Shown: positions 49,073 through 59,336, numbered from the stretch's first letter. The stretch is 64,000 bases of DNA from Corynebacterium freneyi (GCF_030408835.1 NZ_CP047357.1:2294001-2358000), one strand, 5' to 3'. The notes: generated by a model not told the origin, from the sequence alone. Numbers and translations are program-made.

Positions 49073-50140
49073 GTGTCCACGTCGACCGTCGGCAAGCACC
49101 GACAGCAGCCGCCGCCAGGCGGCGCCGGGAACGAGGCCCCCGACGGCGACGGACCGCCGTCGACGTCGGCGTCGAAACCGGCGTCGAAGCTGAAGGCCCT
49201 GTGGCTCATCGCCCCGGCGCTGACGGTGCTGGCGGTGGTGATCGGCTACCCGATCATCCGCGCGATCTTCCTGTCGTTCCAGGCCGACCGGCACATCGAC
49301 CCCGACACGGGCATGTTCGTGGAGGGCGGTTTCGCCGGATTCCAGCACTACCTCTACTGGCTGACGCAGCGCTGCATGCTCGCCGACGGCACCGTCGGCA
49401 CGTGCGCGCCCGGCACCCTGTCCACGGACTTCTGGCCCTCGGTGGGCATCACGTTGTTCTTCGCCGTGGTCACGGTGTCGCTGGAGACGCTGCTGGGCCT
49501 GGGCATGGCGCTGGTGATGGCCCGCGACTTCGTCGGACGCGGCATGCTGCGCGCGGCGGTCCTCATCCCCTGGGCGATCCCGACGGCCGTGACCGCCAAG
49601 CTGTGGCAGTTCATCTTCGCAGACTACGGCATCGCCAACGCGATCCTCGCGCCCTTCACCGACGAGGCGATCCGCTGGACCACGGACCCGTGGGCCGCGC
49701 GATCCGCGGTCATCGTCGCCGACGTGTGGAAGACGGCGCCGTTCATGGCGCTGCTCATCCTCGCCGGGCTGCAGATGATCCCGAAGGACGTGCACGAAGC
49801 CGCCCGCGTCGACGGCGCCACCACGTGGCAGCGGTTCCGCCACATCACGCTTCCGCTGGTCAAGCCGGCGCTGATGGTGGCGGTGCTGTTCCGCACCCTC
49901 GACGCGCTGCGCATGTACGACCTGCCGGTGATCATGATCTCGTCGTCGTCGAACTCGCCGACCGCCACCATCTCGCAGCTGGTCGTCGAGGACATGCGCC
50001 AGGGCAACTTCAACTCCGCGTCGGCACTGTCGACGCTGGTGTTCCTGCTCATCTTCGGCGTCGCGTTCGTCATGATCCGCTTCCTCGGCGCCGACGTCTC
50101 CGGTTCCCGGGGCATGAAGAAGGTGAAGGTGAAGAAATGA
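49073..50140 (+). CDS. sugar ABC importer permease 1 (MalF/SugA/TusF-like)
   Basis: A 355-aa permease. The N-terminus is a 40-residue disordered tail rich in Pro, Gly and Ser. Six membrane helices follow, with the ATPase-coupling EAA loop ARVDGATTWQRFRHITLPL. The start is GTG 49073 after AAGGAG. It overlaps permease 2 by 4 bp (ATGA). Confidence 0.92.
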   Translation: MSTSTVGKHRQQPPPGGAGNEAPDGDGPPSTSASKPASKLKALWLIAPALTVLAVVIGYPIIRAIFLSFQADRHIDPDTGMFVEGGFAGFQHYLYWLTQRCMLADGTVGTCAPGTLSTDFWPSVGITLFFAVVTVSLETLLGLGMALVMARDFVGRGMLRAAVLIPWAIPTAVTAKLWQFIFADYGIANAILAPFTDEAIRWTTDPWAARSAVIVADVWKTAPFMALLILAGLQMIPKDVHEAARVDGATTWQRFRHITLPLVKPALMVAVLFRTLDALRMYDLPVIMISSSSNSPTATISQLVVEDMRQGNFNSASALSTLVFLLIFGVAFVMIRFLGADVSGSRGMKKVKVKK

Positions 50141-50979
50141 CCACCGGCAAACGCCTGCGCAGGTGGGCCGGCGATTACCTGGCCGTCATCCTCATCCTGG
50201 CGTGGGGTCTGGCCCCGTTCTACTGGATGCTGGTCACCGCCCTGCGCGACAAGGCGCACACGTTCGACACGACTCCGTGGTTCACGCACGTGACCACGCA
50301 GAACTTCGAGGACGCCCTGGCCACCGACAAGGGCAACGACTTCCTCGGGGCCATCGTCAACTCGCTGATCATCGGCGCGGCGACGACGCTCGTGGCGCTG
50401 GCGGTCGGCGTGTTCACCGCATACGCGCTGGCGCGGATGGACTTCCCGGGCAAGGGCTTCGTCACCGGCATCATCCTGGCGGCGTCGATGTTCCCCGGCA
50501 TCGCGCTGGTGACGCCGCTGTTCCAGTTGTTCGGCGAGCTGAAGTGGATCGGCACCTACCAGGCGCTGATCATCCCGAACATTTCCTTCGTGCTGCCGTT
50601 GACGGTGTACACGCTGACCAGTTTCTTCCGCGATCTGCCGTGGGAGCTGGAGGAGGCCGCCCGCGTCGACGGCGCCACCCGTGGCCAGGCGTTTCGCATG
50701 GTGATCCTGCCGTTGGCCGCCCCAGCGCTGTTCACCACCGCGATTCTGGCGTTCGTGGCGACGTGGAACGAGTTCATGCTGGCCCGCCAGCTGTCGAACA
50801 CGTCCACGGAGCCGGTCACCGTCGCCATCGCGCGCTTCACCGGCCCCAGCGCGTTCGAGTACCCGTACGCGGCGACGATGGCCGCCGGCGCGCTGGTGAC
50901 CATCCCGCTGGTGATCATGGTGCTGATCTTCCAGAAGTGGATCGTCTCCGGCCTGACCGCCGGCGGCGTGAAGGCGTGA
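50137..50979 (+). CDS. sugar ABC importer permease 2 (MalG/SugB/TusG-like)
   Basis: A 280-aa permease with six helices (YLAVILILAWGLAPFYWM at the start) and EAA loop EEAARVDGATRGQAFRMVIL. Together with 46475, 47802 and 49073 it completes a four-part sugar importer. Trehalose recycled from mycolate transfer is the likely substrate in this genus. Confidence 0.92.
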   Translation: MTTGKRLRRWAGDYLAVILILAWGLAPFYWMLVTALRDKAHTFDTTPWFTHVTTQNFEDALATDKGNDFLGAIVNSLIIGAATTLVALAVGVFTAYALARMDFPGKGFVTGIILAASMFPGIALVTPLFQLFGELKWIGTYQALIIPNISFVLPLTVYTLTSFFRDLPWELEEAARVDGATRGQAFRMVILPLAAPALFTTAILAFVATWNEFMLARQLSNTSTEPVTVAIARFTGPSAFEYPYAATMAAGALVTIPLVIMVLIFQKWIVSGLTAGGVKA

Positions 50980-51076
50980 CCGCGTTGGCATGACGGTATG
51001 TGCTCGTCGGCGCCTGCTCGACGGCATTGCTTGACGACGTCCGCCGCACCGCGCCAGCCGCCTAGACTGGTCTCCC

Positions 51077-51292
51077 ATGACCGGAACGCATCAACCCCGC
51101 CACGACGCCAAGGCCCGCCGAATGCGGGTGGAGGCGGTGGCGGGGTTCACGTTCTTCTGGACCCTCGTCATCGGGGCGTGGGCGGCCTACCGCATCGCCG
51201 TCGGTGCACCGTCGGTGCTCTTGAGTTTCGTGCTGCTGGTCTTCGTCATCGTCGACGTGGTCATCTGGCGGAAGTGGCGTGAACTGCGCTGA
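51077..51292 (+). CDS. small two-helix membrane protein
   Basis: A 71-aa protein: basic start (RHDAKARRMRVEAV), two membrane helices (GFTFFWTLVIGAWAAYRIAV; SVLLSFVLLVFVIVDVVIW) and a basic end. Unknown function. Short but compositionally sound. Confidence 0.65.
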   Translation: MTGTHQPRHDAKARRMRVEAVAGFTFFWTLVIGAWAAYRIAVGAPSVLLSFVLLVFVIVDVVIWRKWRELR

Positions 51293-51400
51293 CGAGGTGA
51301 ACCGGCTCATCCCCTGGTAGGACCCCGAGCCGGCCCCGGGGAAAGGGAGATCACCCCTCGGTTCGATGATCGAGGAACCGCCGGGTGCTGGAATGGGGGC

Positions 51401-52462
51401 ATGAAGACATCGACGAAGATCCTCGCCTGGCTCGCCGGCACCGCCTCCGTGCTCATCATCGCGACGCTGGTCCTCGTCTACGCGTTCGGTCCGACGATGG
51501 GGGCGATGATCGTCGGAAAGCCGGTTTTCCTTCTGCCGCCGACTCCGGAGCGGTACGCGAGCGCGGCCCTCGACATCATGGAGGAGCAGGGCATCCACGG
51601 CGACTCCCCCGAGTTCGCAGCCGCGCGGGCCGAAGCCGAGCGCATGCTCGACGCCGCCGAACTCCGGGACTACTCAGACACGTGGCCGGCTCTCGACCTC
51701 GCCATCGACGCCGCCGGAGGCAAGCACTCGAAGGTGCTGCGGCCGGAGGGAACCGCGGACGGGAACGGGGATGGGGCCGGGGATGGGGCCGGGGACGGCG
51801 CGGACGCCATGCCGACGGTGACGTCGGAGGGGGCGGCGGGCGGGGCGCGGGTGCTCACCGCGACCGTCCCGACGCATGGCGGCGACGCCGGCGGTCCGGT
51901 GTCGCGACGGTACGCCGAAACGCTCGCCGACGGCATCGCCCGGGAAAACGCCGCCGGGGCCTGCGGCGCCATCGTCGACCTGCGGGGCAACGGAGGTGGG
52001 GACATGGGGCCGATGGTCGCCGGACTGTCTGCGCTGTTGCCCGACGGGGAAGTCCTGTGGTTCGACGGGCGCGGCTACTCCACGGCCGTGACGGTCGACG
52101 CCGGCGCGGTGCGGGGAGGCGGGACCCCCATCACCGTCGAGGCGGGGCCCAAAATGGACGTCCCGGTGGCCGTCCTCGTCGACGGCGGCACGGGCAGCTC
52201 CGGGGAAGCGACGATGCTCGCCTTCCGCGGCCTGGAGAACTCCAGGTCCTTCGGCACACCGACCGCCGGCTACGCCTCTGCCAACATGATCCACCCGTTC
52301 CCGGGCGGCGCGAGCCTCATGCTCACCGTCGCGAAGGACCGCGACCGCACCGGCGCCGCCCACATGGACGACCCCGTCCACCCCGACGAAACGACCGGAC
52401 CGGCCCCCGAGAACGCGAAAACCGCGGCACTCGAATGGTTGTCCACGCGAGGCTGCGGTTAG
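51401..52462 (+). CDS. S41-like peptidase, membrane-anchored
   Basis: A 353-aa protein: N-terminal membrane anchor (KILAWLAGTASVLIIATLVL), a cap region, then a C-terminal S41 (tail-specific protease) fold. Seen: IVDLRGNGGGDMGPM and the nucleophile region VLVDGGTGSSGEATMLAF, with GTPTAGYAS following. No PDZ domain is evident, so it is closer to short S41 family members than to CtpA. A Gly/Asp run (GDGAGDGAGDGAD) interrupts the middle. The last codons are repeated across the stop with a 17-bp period (52449-52482). Confidence 0.8.
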   Translation: MKTSTKILAWLAGTASVLIIATLVLVYAFGPTMGAMIVGKPVFLLPPTPERYASAALDIMEEQGIHGDSPEFAAARAEAERMLDAAELRDYSDTWPALDLAIDAAGGKHSKVLRPEGTADGNGDGAGDGAGDGADAMPTVTSEGAAGGARVLTATVPTHGGDAGGPVSRRYAETLADGIARENAAGACGAIVDLRGNGGGDMGPMVAGLSALLPDGEVLWFDGRGYSTAVTVDAGAVRGGGTPITVEAGPKMDVPVAVLVDGGTGSSGEATMLAFRGLENSRSFGTPTAGYASANMIHPFPGGASLMLTVAKDRDRTGAAHMDDPVHPDETTGPAPENAKTAALEWLSTRGCG

Positions 52463-52489
52463 GCGGAGGCTGCGGTCGGTCGGCGCGTA

Positions 52490-53023
52490 CTACTCCCCCA
52501 TCAGGCTGTCGCGCAGGTTCTTGTCCTTCTCCAGGACGGCGTCGCGCATGTCGGCCTGGTACTTCTCCATCGCCTCGACGAGTTCGGGGTGACCGGCCGA
52601 GAGGATGCGCACCGCCAGCAGGCCGGCGTTCTTCGCGCCACCCACGCCGACGGTGGCCACGGGCACGCCGCCGGGCATCTGCACGATCGACAGCAGCGAG
52701 TCCATGCCCTCGAGGTTCTCCAGCGCCCGCGGCACGCCGATGACCGGCAGCGGCGTCGCCGATGCGACCATGCCCGGCAGATGCGCCGCCCCGCCGGCGC
52801 CGGCGATGATGACCTTCAGGCCGCGCCCGGCCGCCGACTTCGCGTAATCCAGCATCCGCTCGGGCGTGCGGTGGGCGGACACGACGCCCACCTCGAAGGG
52901 CACGCCGAACTCGGCCAGCGCCTCGGCGGCCGGTTCCATGGTCGGCCAATCGGAGTCGCTGCCCATGATCAGGCCGACCAGCGGCCCGTCCACGCCATTC
53001 AACTTCGCGGTCATCTTTCCCAT
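52490..53023 (-). CDS. purE: N5-carboxyaminoimidazole ribonucleotide mutase
   Basis: Class I PurE of 177 aa in purine synthesis, converting N5-CAIR to CAIR. Seen: [26 protein letters not shown] and [14 protein letters not shown]. Starts at 53023 and 53014 (MTAKLNG) are both possible. It lies 61 bp downstream of purK in one operon. Confidence 0.96.
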   Translation of the reverse strand: MGKMTAKLNGVDGPLVGLIMGSDSDWPTMEPAAEALAEFGVPFEVGVVSAHRTPERMLDYAKSAAGRGLKVIIAGAGGAAHLPGMVASATPLPVIGVPRALENLEGMDSLLSIVQMPGGVPVATVGVGGAKNAGLLAVRILSAGHPELVEAMEKYQADMRDAVLEKDKNLRDSLMGE

Positions 53024-53084
53024 CCTCGTTTTCTCGGTTCGTTTCCGGTCCGGTCGGCCCGGTCGGTCCAGTCGGTCCGGCCCG

Positions 53085-54374
53085 CTACTCGACGTAGCCG
53101 TCGGCCCACACCGCGTTGACGATGTACCCCGCCGCCAGGTTCGCCTCGCGCCGGGTCGCCGCCACGCCCTCGGGCGAGTCGTCGGCGCCGGTCACGTTGA
53201 CGTGCCCCAGCTTGCGGCCGGCGCGGTACCCCTTGCCGTACCAGTGGATCTTCGCGTGCGGGAAGCGGCGCCACACGGCGGCGAAACGGTCCTTCATCGG
53301 CATGTCCGGGTTTTCGTCCGCGCCGAGGGTGTTGGCCATCACCGTCACCGCGGCGGTCGGGGCGGCGTCGCCGAGCGGGTAGTCCAGCACGGCCCGCATG
53401 TGCTGCTCGAACTGGTCGGTCTCCGCCCCGTCCTGCGTCCAATGGCCGGTGTTGTGCGGGCGCATGGCCAGCTCGTTGACGAAGATCTCCGGCTTCCCGG
53501 CGGCGTCGCGGGTCTCGAAAAGCTCCACCGCCAGCACACCCGTCACGCCGAGTTCCCGGGCGATGCGCACCGACAGGTCGCGTGCGCGGGAGGCCAGCGC
53601 GTCGTCAAGCCCCGGAGCGGGGGCCACGGCCTCGACGCAGATGCCGTCGCGCTGCACCGACTCCACGACCGGCCACGACGCCACCTCGCCCGACGGGGTG
53701 CGGGCGCACATCGCGGACAATTCGCGGGCCAGGTCGACCTTCTTCTCCGCCATCAGCGGAACATCGTCGGCCAGCAGCTTTGCGACGAGGCCCGGCAGCT
53801 CATCGGCGTCCGGGAACCACACGCCGTGGCCGTCGTAGCCGCCGCGACGGGCCTTCAGACACACCTTGCCGTCGACGGACTCCGCGAAACCGAGGGCGTC
53901 GTCGACCGACTCGATGACCGCGAACGGCGGCACCGGGGCGCCGATGGACTCCAGCCGCCTGCGCATGACCAGCTTGTCCTGCGCATTGACCAGCGCATCC
54001 GGCCCCGGCTGGACCGAAATGCCGTCGGCCTCCAGCGCGCGCAGATGCTCGGTGGGCACGTGCTCGTGATCGAAGGTCGCCGCATCGACCGGGCGAATCG
54101 TGCCGCCGGCGCGCACGCGGGTGGCGCGACGCAGATCCTCGAGATCCCGGTAATCCCCGATCTCCACGTCACGGCAGATCTGCGCCGCCGACGAATCGCG
54201 CGAGCCGGCCAGCAGTCGGACGGACTGCCCGATTTCGATGGCGGCGGTCTGCATCATCCGCGCCAACTGCCCGTCGCCGATGACGGTGACGACGGGCATG
54301 CCGGGCGCATGCGCGGGATTGGCGGGAAGGATGCGGTCTGCGGGTTCGTTCTGGCTGTTCTCCGGTGCGGTCAC
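53085..54374 (-). CDS. purK: N5-carboxyaminoimidazole ribonucleotide synthase
   Basis: ATP-grasp enzyme of 429 aa that makes N5-CAIR from AIR, bicarbonate and ATP. Seen: [36 protein letters not shown], and the metal-binding [13 protein letters not shown]. The track of residues before MPVVTVIGD is a short disordered extension. GTG 54374 is used; an internal ATG at MPVVTV is an alternative. Divergent from the DUF1846 gene. Confidence 0.96.
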   Translation of the reverse strand: MTAPENSQNEPADRILPANPAHAPGMPVVTVIGDGQLARMMQTAAIEIGQSVRLLAGSRDSSAAQICRDVEIGDYRDLEDLRRATRVRAGGTIRPVDAATFDHEHVPTEHLRALEADGISVQPGPDALVNAQDKLVMRRRLESIGAPVPPFAVIESVDDALGFAESVDGKVCLKARRGGYDGHGVWFPDADELPGLVAKLLADDVPLMAEKKVDLARELSAMCARTPSGEVASWPVVESVQRDGICVEAVAPAPGLDDALASRARDLSVRIARELGVTGVLAVELFETRDAAGKPEIFVNELAMRPHNTGHWTQDGAETDQFEQHMRAVLDYPLGDAAPTAAVTVMANTLGADENPDMPMKDRFAAVWRRFPHAKIHWYGKGYRAGRKLGHVNVTGADDSPEGVAATRREANLAAGYIVNAVWADGYVE

Positions 54375-54442
54375 GCGTCCATCATAGGCCGCCGCCCGCC
54401 GACGCCCGGCGCGGGATCCCGAAGGTAGTACGATGGGTGCCC

Positions 54443-55951
54443 ATGCAAGATCATGCCGTGGGCCACGCAGTTGGATTCGATCGCGACGAATACATCAACC
54501 TCCAGTCCGAACACATCCGCCGCCGCCGGGAGTCCATCGGCGGCCGCCTCTACCTGGAGATGGGCGGCAAACTGTTCGACGACATGCACGCCTCCCGCGT
54601 CCTGCCCGGGTTCACGCCGGACAACAAGATCGCCATGCTCGAGCGCATCAAGGACGACATGGAGATCCTCGTGTGCATCAACGCGCGCGACCTGCAGCGC
54701 AACAAGGTCCGCGCCGACCTGGACATCCCCTACGAAGAGGACCTGCTGCGTCTCGTGGACGTGTTCCGCGAGCGGGGCTTCCTCACCGAGCACGTGGTGC
54801 TCACCCAGTACGAGGAAGGCAACGCGGCCGCCGCGGCGTTCCGCACCCGACTCGAACGCCTGGGCATGAAGGTGTCGCTGCACTACGTCATCCCGGGCTA
54901 CCCGGCCGACACCGAGCGCATCGTCGGCGAGGCCGGGTTCGGCCGCAACGAGTACGCCGAAACCACCCGCGACGTCGTCGTGGTCACCGCCCCCGGCCCC
55001 GGTTCCGGGAAGCTGGCGACCTGCCTGTCGCAGATCTACCACGAGCACGTTCGGGGCGTGACCTCGGGTTACGCGAAGTTCGAGACGTTCCCCATCTGGA
55101 ACCTGCCCCTCGATCACCCCGTGAACATGGCGTACGAGGCCGCGACGGCCGACCTCGACGACGTCAACATGATCGACCCGTTCCACCTGTCCGCCCACGG
55201 CGAGCAGGCCGTCAACTACAACCGCGACGTCGAGGTGTTCCCGCTGCTCAAGCATCTGCTGGAGCTGATCTCGGGCAGCTCGCCCTACCAGTCGCCGACG
55301 GACATGGGCGTGAACATGGCCGGGTTCGCCATTTCCGACGACGCCGTGTGCCGCCGCGCCGCCGAGCAGGAGGTCGTCCGCCGCTATTACAAGGCGCTGG
55401 TCGACGAACGCCGCGACGAGGCCGATCCCGTCGTCTCGGACCGGATCGCCATCATCATGGGCAAGCTCGGGCTCAACCGCCGTTCCCGGCCCGTCGTCGA
55501 GCCCGCGCTGCAGTTGGCGGAGGCCACCGGCGGCCCCGCGTCGGCCATCCAGCTCGCCGACGGCGAGATCATCACCGGCAAGACCTCCGCCCTGTTGGGC
55601 TGCTCCGCGGCGATGCTGCTCAACGCCCTCAAGCATCTCGCCGGCATCGACCCGAAGGTGGATCTGCTGGCGCCGTCGTCGATCACGCCGATCCAGACGC
55701 TGAAGACGCGCCACCTGGGCAGCCGCAACCCGCGCCTGCACACCGACGAGGTGCTCATCGCCCTGTCGGTGTCGGCCGACGGCGACGACAACGCACGCCG
55801 CGCCCTCGACGCGTTGGCGCATCTGCGCGGCTGCGACGCCCACACCACGACGATCCTCGGGTCCGTGGACGAGGGCATCTTCCGCCACCTGGGCATCCTC
55901 GTCACCTCGGAGCCGGAGTACCAGGTCAAGCAGCTGTACCGGAAGCGGTAA
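54443..55951 (+). CDS. DUF1846 domain protein
   Basis: A 502-aa protein of the DUF1846 family, conserved along its whole length ([20 protein letters not shown] at the start; [19 protein letters not shown], a P-loop-like turn; [35 protein letters not shown]). Structures of the family show a Rossmann-like core, but the biochemical role is unknown. ATG 54443 gives the family's usual length. A GC-rich hairpin without a T run follows at about 55967-55995. Confidence 0.9.
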   Translation: MQDHAVGHAVGFDRDEYINLQSEHIRRRRESIGGRLYLEMGGKLFDDMHASRVLPGFTPDNKIAMLERIKDDMEILVCINARDLQRNKVRADLDIPYEEDLLRLVDVFRERGFLTEHVVLTQYEEGNAAAAAFRTRLERLGMKVSLHYVIPGYPADTERIVGEAGFGRNEYAETTRDVVVVTAPGPGSGKLATCLSQIYHEHVRGVTSGYAKFETFPIWNLPLDHPVNMAYEAATADLDDVNMIDPFHLSAHGEQAVNYNRDVEVFPLLKHLLELISGSSPYQSPTDMGVNMAGFAISDDAVCRRAAEQEVVRRYYKALVDERRDEADPVVSDRIAIIMGKLGLNRRSRPVVEPALQLAEATGGPASAIQLADGEIITGKTSALLGCSAAMLLNALKHLAGIDPKVDLLAPSSITPIQTLKTRHLGSRNPRLHTDEVLIALSVSADGDDNARRALDALAHLRGCDAHTTTILGSVDEGIFRHLGILVTSEPEYQVKQLYRKR

Positions 55952-55994
55952 GGGACGGCGGCGGCGGTGGGGCGGCGGGCTCCGCCGCACCCCC

Positions 55995-56035
55995 ATCTCT
56001 GATGGTATCTCTGATACTCCCCTCGTTCATCAGAG
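55995..56035. promoter_or_regulatory. cluster of CTCTGAT sites upstream of the AlbA_2 gene
   Basis: ATCTCTGAT at 55995-56003 and again at 56007-56015 (12-bp period), with the inverted ATCAGAG at 56029-56035. A further inverted copy GGAGTATCAGAGA at 56229-56241, inside the coding region, is the exact complement of 56008-56020. It looks like an operator array for a dimeric regulator. Confidence 0.55.
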
Positions 56036-56066
56036 CTTCCATGCAAGAAGGAAGTATGCTGCAAGC

Positions 56067-57830
56067 ATGAACAGCATCGATGTTCCCGCTCAGATCGAGT
56101 ACCTCCGCGCAATTGGCGGGGACACCTGGAACATCGAAGCGAAAAGCGCCGACGGCGGATTCCCGGGCTCGCTGGACGAAACCCTCAGCGCGTTCGCGAA
56201 CATGCCCGAAGGCGGTCTGATCCTCCTCGGAGTATCAGAGAACGAAGGCGGAATCGACGTAACGGGCGTCGCCGACCCTAAGGCCCTCATGGAGCAATTG
56301 GGATCCAAGGCTCGGCACCGTTTGCATCCGCCGTTGCAGCTTGGGGCGGTGGAAGTCCATGAGGTCGAGCACCGGAACGTCGTCGCGTGCATCGTTCCAC
56401 CCCAGGACCCATCCTTGCGGCCGTTCAGGGTGGGAAAGAACGGGCCCGCATTCATTCGCTCGGCAGACGGCGACTACGAACTCAGCGAACCCGAAGTCCG
56501 GGTCATTCTCGCGCAGATGGAACCTCCCCGGTTCGACAGGAAACCGGTGGCCGGCGCCGACGTCGACTCCGACCTGGATCCGAGATTGCTGGAGGAGTAC
56601 CTGAGCCAACAGCGATCCCGGGCACCCCGCCTAAGGGGCATGGACCGCCACGAGCTCTTGGTCAGGACGAACGTCATCGACCCCGAGAGCGGGAATCCGA
56701 CCATGGCGGCGCTGTACGCACTGGGGATCCATCCGCAACAGTTTTTTCCCACGCTGTCGGTGAAGGCACGGGCCCTCCCGGGGCCCGACGAAACGCCGGG
56801 GGTGCGGCTGCGCAATCAACGGGAGTTCGCGGGCCCCATACCTGACCTACTCGAGTCGACCGTGGAATGGATCGTGGAGAACATCGGCTCGACGGTCGTT
56901 TTCGATGCGACGACGGGCCATGGCCGAAACGTCCCGGAACTGCCTTTGGTGGCGCTGCGCGAGGTGGTCGCCAACGCCCTGGTCCACCGGGATCTATCTC
57001 CGGCCTCGCTCACCAAGTACGTGAACGTCGTCCGGCGGCCGGGCAACGTGCTCGTGACGAACCCGGGCGGCCTGTGGGGTTTGACGGAACGGCAGCTTGG
57101 CACGACGCCCCCGAGCGCGCGAAACCCGGTCCTGTACGAAATGTGCAGATCGATCACGACCGCCGACGGGAATCGAGTGGTGGAAGCGAGCGCCACGGGC
57201 ATACCGGCCATCCGCCGCGCGCTCCAGGAAGCGCACTTGTCCGCGCCCCGCTTCCGCGATCGGGTCATTTCATTCGACGCGGATCTTTCATCCACTTCGT
57301 TGCTGTCCGCGGACGAACTCGAATGGTTGCGTTCGATTCCCCAGCTCCCCCACTTGACCATCGGGCAACGCGTTGCGATCGTCGCCCTCCATAACGGGAG
57401 GGAAATCACGAACGGCGGGTTCCGCGCGGAGTTCCCGACGATGGACTCGGTCGAGGCGAGGCGCCAACTGCAGGAACTGGTCAGATTCGGACTCGCCAAG
57501 ACGCGGGGAGAGCGGGGCTCGACCGTATACGTCCGGCCCGACGCACCGGATCCGGCGCCATCGGGCATGCCACGGTACCCCGGAGGGCCCTCCGCCCAAC
57601 GGACCCGGATTTCCTCGGAAGCCAAGAGGGAGTTGATCGTCTCGGCCCTGGCGAAATCACCATCGCCCCGATCCAGGGCGGAAATCCGGGACCTGACGGG
57701 ACTCAGCGAAGGCCAGTTGAATCCCATGATCACCCAGTTGCAACGCGAGGGCGTGCTGGAGCCCACCGAACCACTGCAATCGCCAAATCAGCGATACAGA
57801 TTGGCCGGGGAATCCGCCGCGAACGGATGA
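56067..57830 (+). CDS. AlbA_2 (Schlafen-like) ATP-binding regulator
   Basis: A 587-aa protein. The N-terminal AlbA_2 domain (residues about 15-140; WNIEAKSADGGFP, MPEGGLILLGVSE) is found in Schlafen-like nucleic-acid proteins. The middle carries an HATPase_c_4-like region (LPLVALREVVANALVHRDLS and LVTNPGGLWG). The C-terminal end has a winged-helix segment (SRAEIRDLTGLSEGQLNPMITQLQREG). Such proteins act as transcription regulators or defence-linked factors. The gene interrupts the purK/PH/birA neighbourhood and is preceded by an operator-like array, so autoregulation is plausible. Confidence 0.85.
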   Translation: MNSIDVPAQIEYLRAIGGDTWNIEAKSADGGFPGSLDETLSAFANMPEGGLILLGVSENEGGIDVTGVADPKALMEQLGSKARHRLHPPLQLGAVEVHEVEHRNVVACIVPPQDPSLRPFRVGKNGPAFIRSADGDYELSEPEVRVILAQMEPPRFDRKPVAGADVDSDLDPRLLEEYLSQQRSRAPRLRGMDRHELLVRTNVIDPESGNPTMAALYALGIHPQQFFPTLSVKARALPGPDETPGVRLRNQREFAGPIPDLLESTVEWIVENIGSTVVFDATTGHGRNVPELPLVALREVVANALVHRDLSPASLTKYVNVVRRPGNVLVTNPGGLWGLTERQLGTTPPSARNPVLYEMCRSITTADGNRVVEASATGIPAIRRALQEAHLSAPRFRDRVISFDADLSSTSLLSADELEWLRSIPQLPHLTIGQRVAIVALHNGREITNGGFRAEFPTMDSVEARRQLQELVRFGLAKTRGERGSTVYVRPDAPDPAPSGMPRYPGGPSAQRTRISSEAKRELIVSALAKSPSPRSRAEIRDLTGLSEGQLNPMITQLQREGVLEPTEPLQSPNQRYRLAGESAANG

Positions 57831-57836
57831 ACGCCG

Positions 57837-58298
57837 TCAGGTCATCCGGTTGACCATCTTCGCCACCTTGCGGGCGGAGGGGACGTCGCGGATGGCCATC
57901 GGCGGCCCGAAGGGCGACACGCGCACCTGCAGGACGTTGCCTCGCCGCTCGACTCCGCGCACCGAGCGCAGGTCGACGGTGACCACGCGCGGCCGCAGCA
58001 ATCCACGCCGCAGGATGATCCGCCGGTCGGTCAGGACGAACCGCTCCCCCAGCCATTCCAGGCCGGGCTTGGCGACGCGCCACGCCACGAGAATCGGCCA
58101 CATGATCAGCAGGAAGTCCCGCAGGCCGGCGAGGTCGCCCGGCGCGATGCGGGGCGAGTCGATGAACCCGATGAGCAGCCAAATCACGCCGGTGATCAGC
58201 GCCAGTTCCACCAGCGGCCAGGTCAGGCGCGCGAAGGCGGGGTTGACGTCGAGAAGCACGTCCTCGTCGTCGTCCATCTCGTCCCAGGGGAAGGCCAT
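57837..58298 (-). CDS. bacterial PH domain membrane protein
   Basis: A 153-aa protein: two membrane helices (WPLVELALITGVIWLLIGFI; DFLLIMWPILVAWRVA) then a bacterial PH-like domain (RFVLTDRRIILRRGLLRPRV then SVRGVERRGNVLQVRV). It sits 2 bp after birA, as in other corynebacteria. Its role is unknown; related proteins work at the membrane. Confidence 0.88.
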   Translation of the reverse strand: MAFPWDEMDDDEDVLLDVNPAFARLTWPLVELALITGVIWLLIGFIDSPRIAPGDLAGLRDFLLIMWPILVAWRVAKPGLEWLGERFVLTDRRIILRRGLLRPRVVTVDLRSVRGVERRGNVLQVRVSPFGPPMAIRDVPSARKVAKMVNRMT

Positions 58299-58300
58299 GC

Positions 58301-59164
58301 CTACTTCGCGGCCTCCCCGGCGTATCCGCCTTCGGCCGCACGCAAGTGGCGGACGTCGCCCGCGGTGACGGTGCGGCGGGCGCCGGAGTCGTCGCGCACG
58401 ACCAGTTCGCCGTCGTCGAGGATGTCCGCGGCGTCGCCGACCAGTTCCCCGCCGCCGGGCAGTTCCACCCGCACGCGGGTGCCCAGGGTCAGGCAGGTGG
58501 CGCGATAGTCGGCCATCATCGCCGCCCGGTCGAATCGCCATTGGCGTTCGCGGCGGTCGAGGGCGTCGAGCAGGCCGACGGCCAGTTCCGTGCGGTTGAG
58601 GTTTTCCGCTCCCGCCAGGGCGAGCGACGTGGCGTGCGGGACGGGCAGTTCGTCCTCGCGCAGGTCGACGTTGACGCCGATGCCCACGACCAGGGCCGGG
58701 GGCGCGATCGATGCGGCTTCGACGAGGATGCCGCACAGTTTGCGGCCGCCGAGCAGCACGTCGTTGGGCCATTTCAGGCCGAGTTCGGGGGGCTTTGCGA
58801 CGGCGTCTCCGGGCGCAGCGGCCTGCGGAAGTTTCGCGACGTCGCGGACCATGTCCACCACCGCCAGGCCGGCGACGAGCGGAAGGAGCCCAAGGTCTTC
58901 GGTGGGCACGCCTTCGGGACGGAACAGCGCGGACAGCGCGATGGATGCGCCGGCCGGGGCGGTCCAGGAGCGGGACAGTCGGCCGCGGCCGGCGGTCTGC
59001 TCGGAGGCGACGAGCGCGACGCGGTCCGGGGCCCCTTCCGACGCCATGCGGGTGACGTCGATGTTCGTGGACCCCGTGGTCTCCACGGCGTCCACGGCGT
59101 GCCATCGGGGCAGGGCGGCGCGCAGCGCGGCGGCATCCAACGGGGATCGGGGGTCATGGCTCAT
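58301..59164 (-). CDS. birA: biotin-[acetyl-CoA-carboxylase] ligase
   Basis: A 287-aa biotin-protein ligase that loads biotin onto acyl-CoA carboxylase and pyruvate carboxylase. Seen: VETTGSTNIDVTRMA, the biotinyl-AMP loop GRGRLSRSWTAP, LKWPNDVLLGGRKLCGIL, and a C-terminal SH3-like domain. It has no N-terminal HTH, so it is a class I enzyme and not a repressor. Divergent from accD1, which it serves. Confidence 0.95.
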   Translation of the reverse strand: MSHDPRSPLDAAALRAALPRWHAVDAVETTGSTNIDVTRMASEGAPDRVALVASEQTAGRGRLSRSWTAPAGASIALSALFRPEGVPTEDLGLLPLVAGLAVVDMVRDVAKLPQAAAPGDAVAKPPELGLKWPNDVLLGGRKLCGILVEAASIAPPALVVGIGVNVDLREDELPVPHATSLALAGAENLNRTELAVGLLDALDRRERQWRFDRAAMMADYRATCLTLGTRVRVELPGGGELVGDAADILDDGELVVRDDSGARRTVTAGDVRHLRAAEGGYAGEAAK

Positions 59165-59320
59165 GGCATCGGAGTCTAGCGGGGGATGCGGATGCCCCGC
59201 GTCCGCCCATGGGACGAGAAATCGTCGCGAATTCACGCCCGCCGTTACCGTCGCGTTACCTTGCCGTGACCTGGGCGCATTGGAACAGTGTTCGCCACCC
59301 TGCGAGTTACGGTTTTTGCA

Positions 59321-59336
59321 AGTGACATTTGTCACA
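59321..59336. promoter_or_regulatory. Crp/GlxR-type site upstream of accD1
   Basis: AGTGACATTTGTCACA fits TGTGA-N6-TCACA at 9 of 10 positions and contains the perfect palindrome GTGACA-TT-TGTCAC. It lies 48 bp before the accD1 ATG. Confidence 0.72.
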
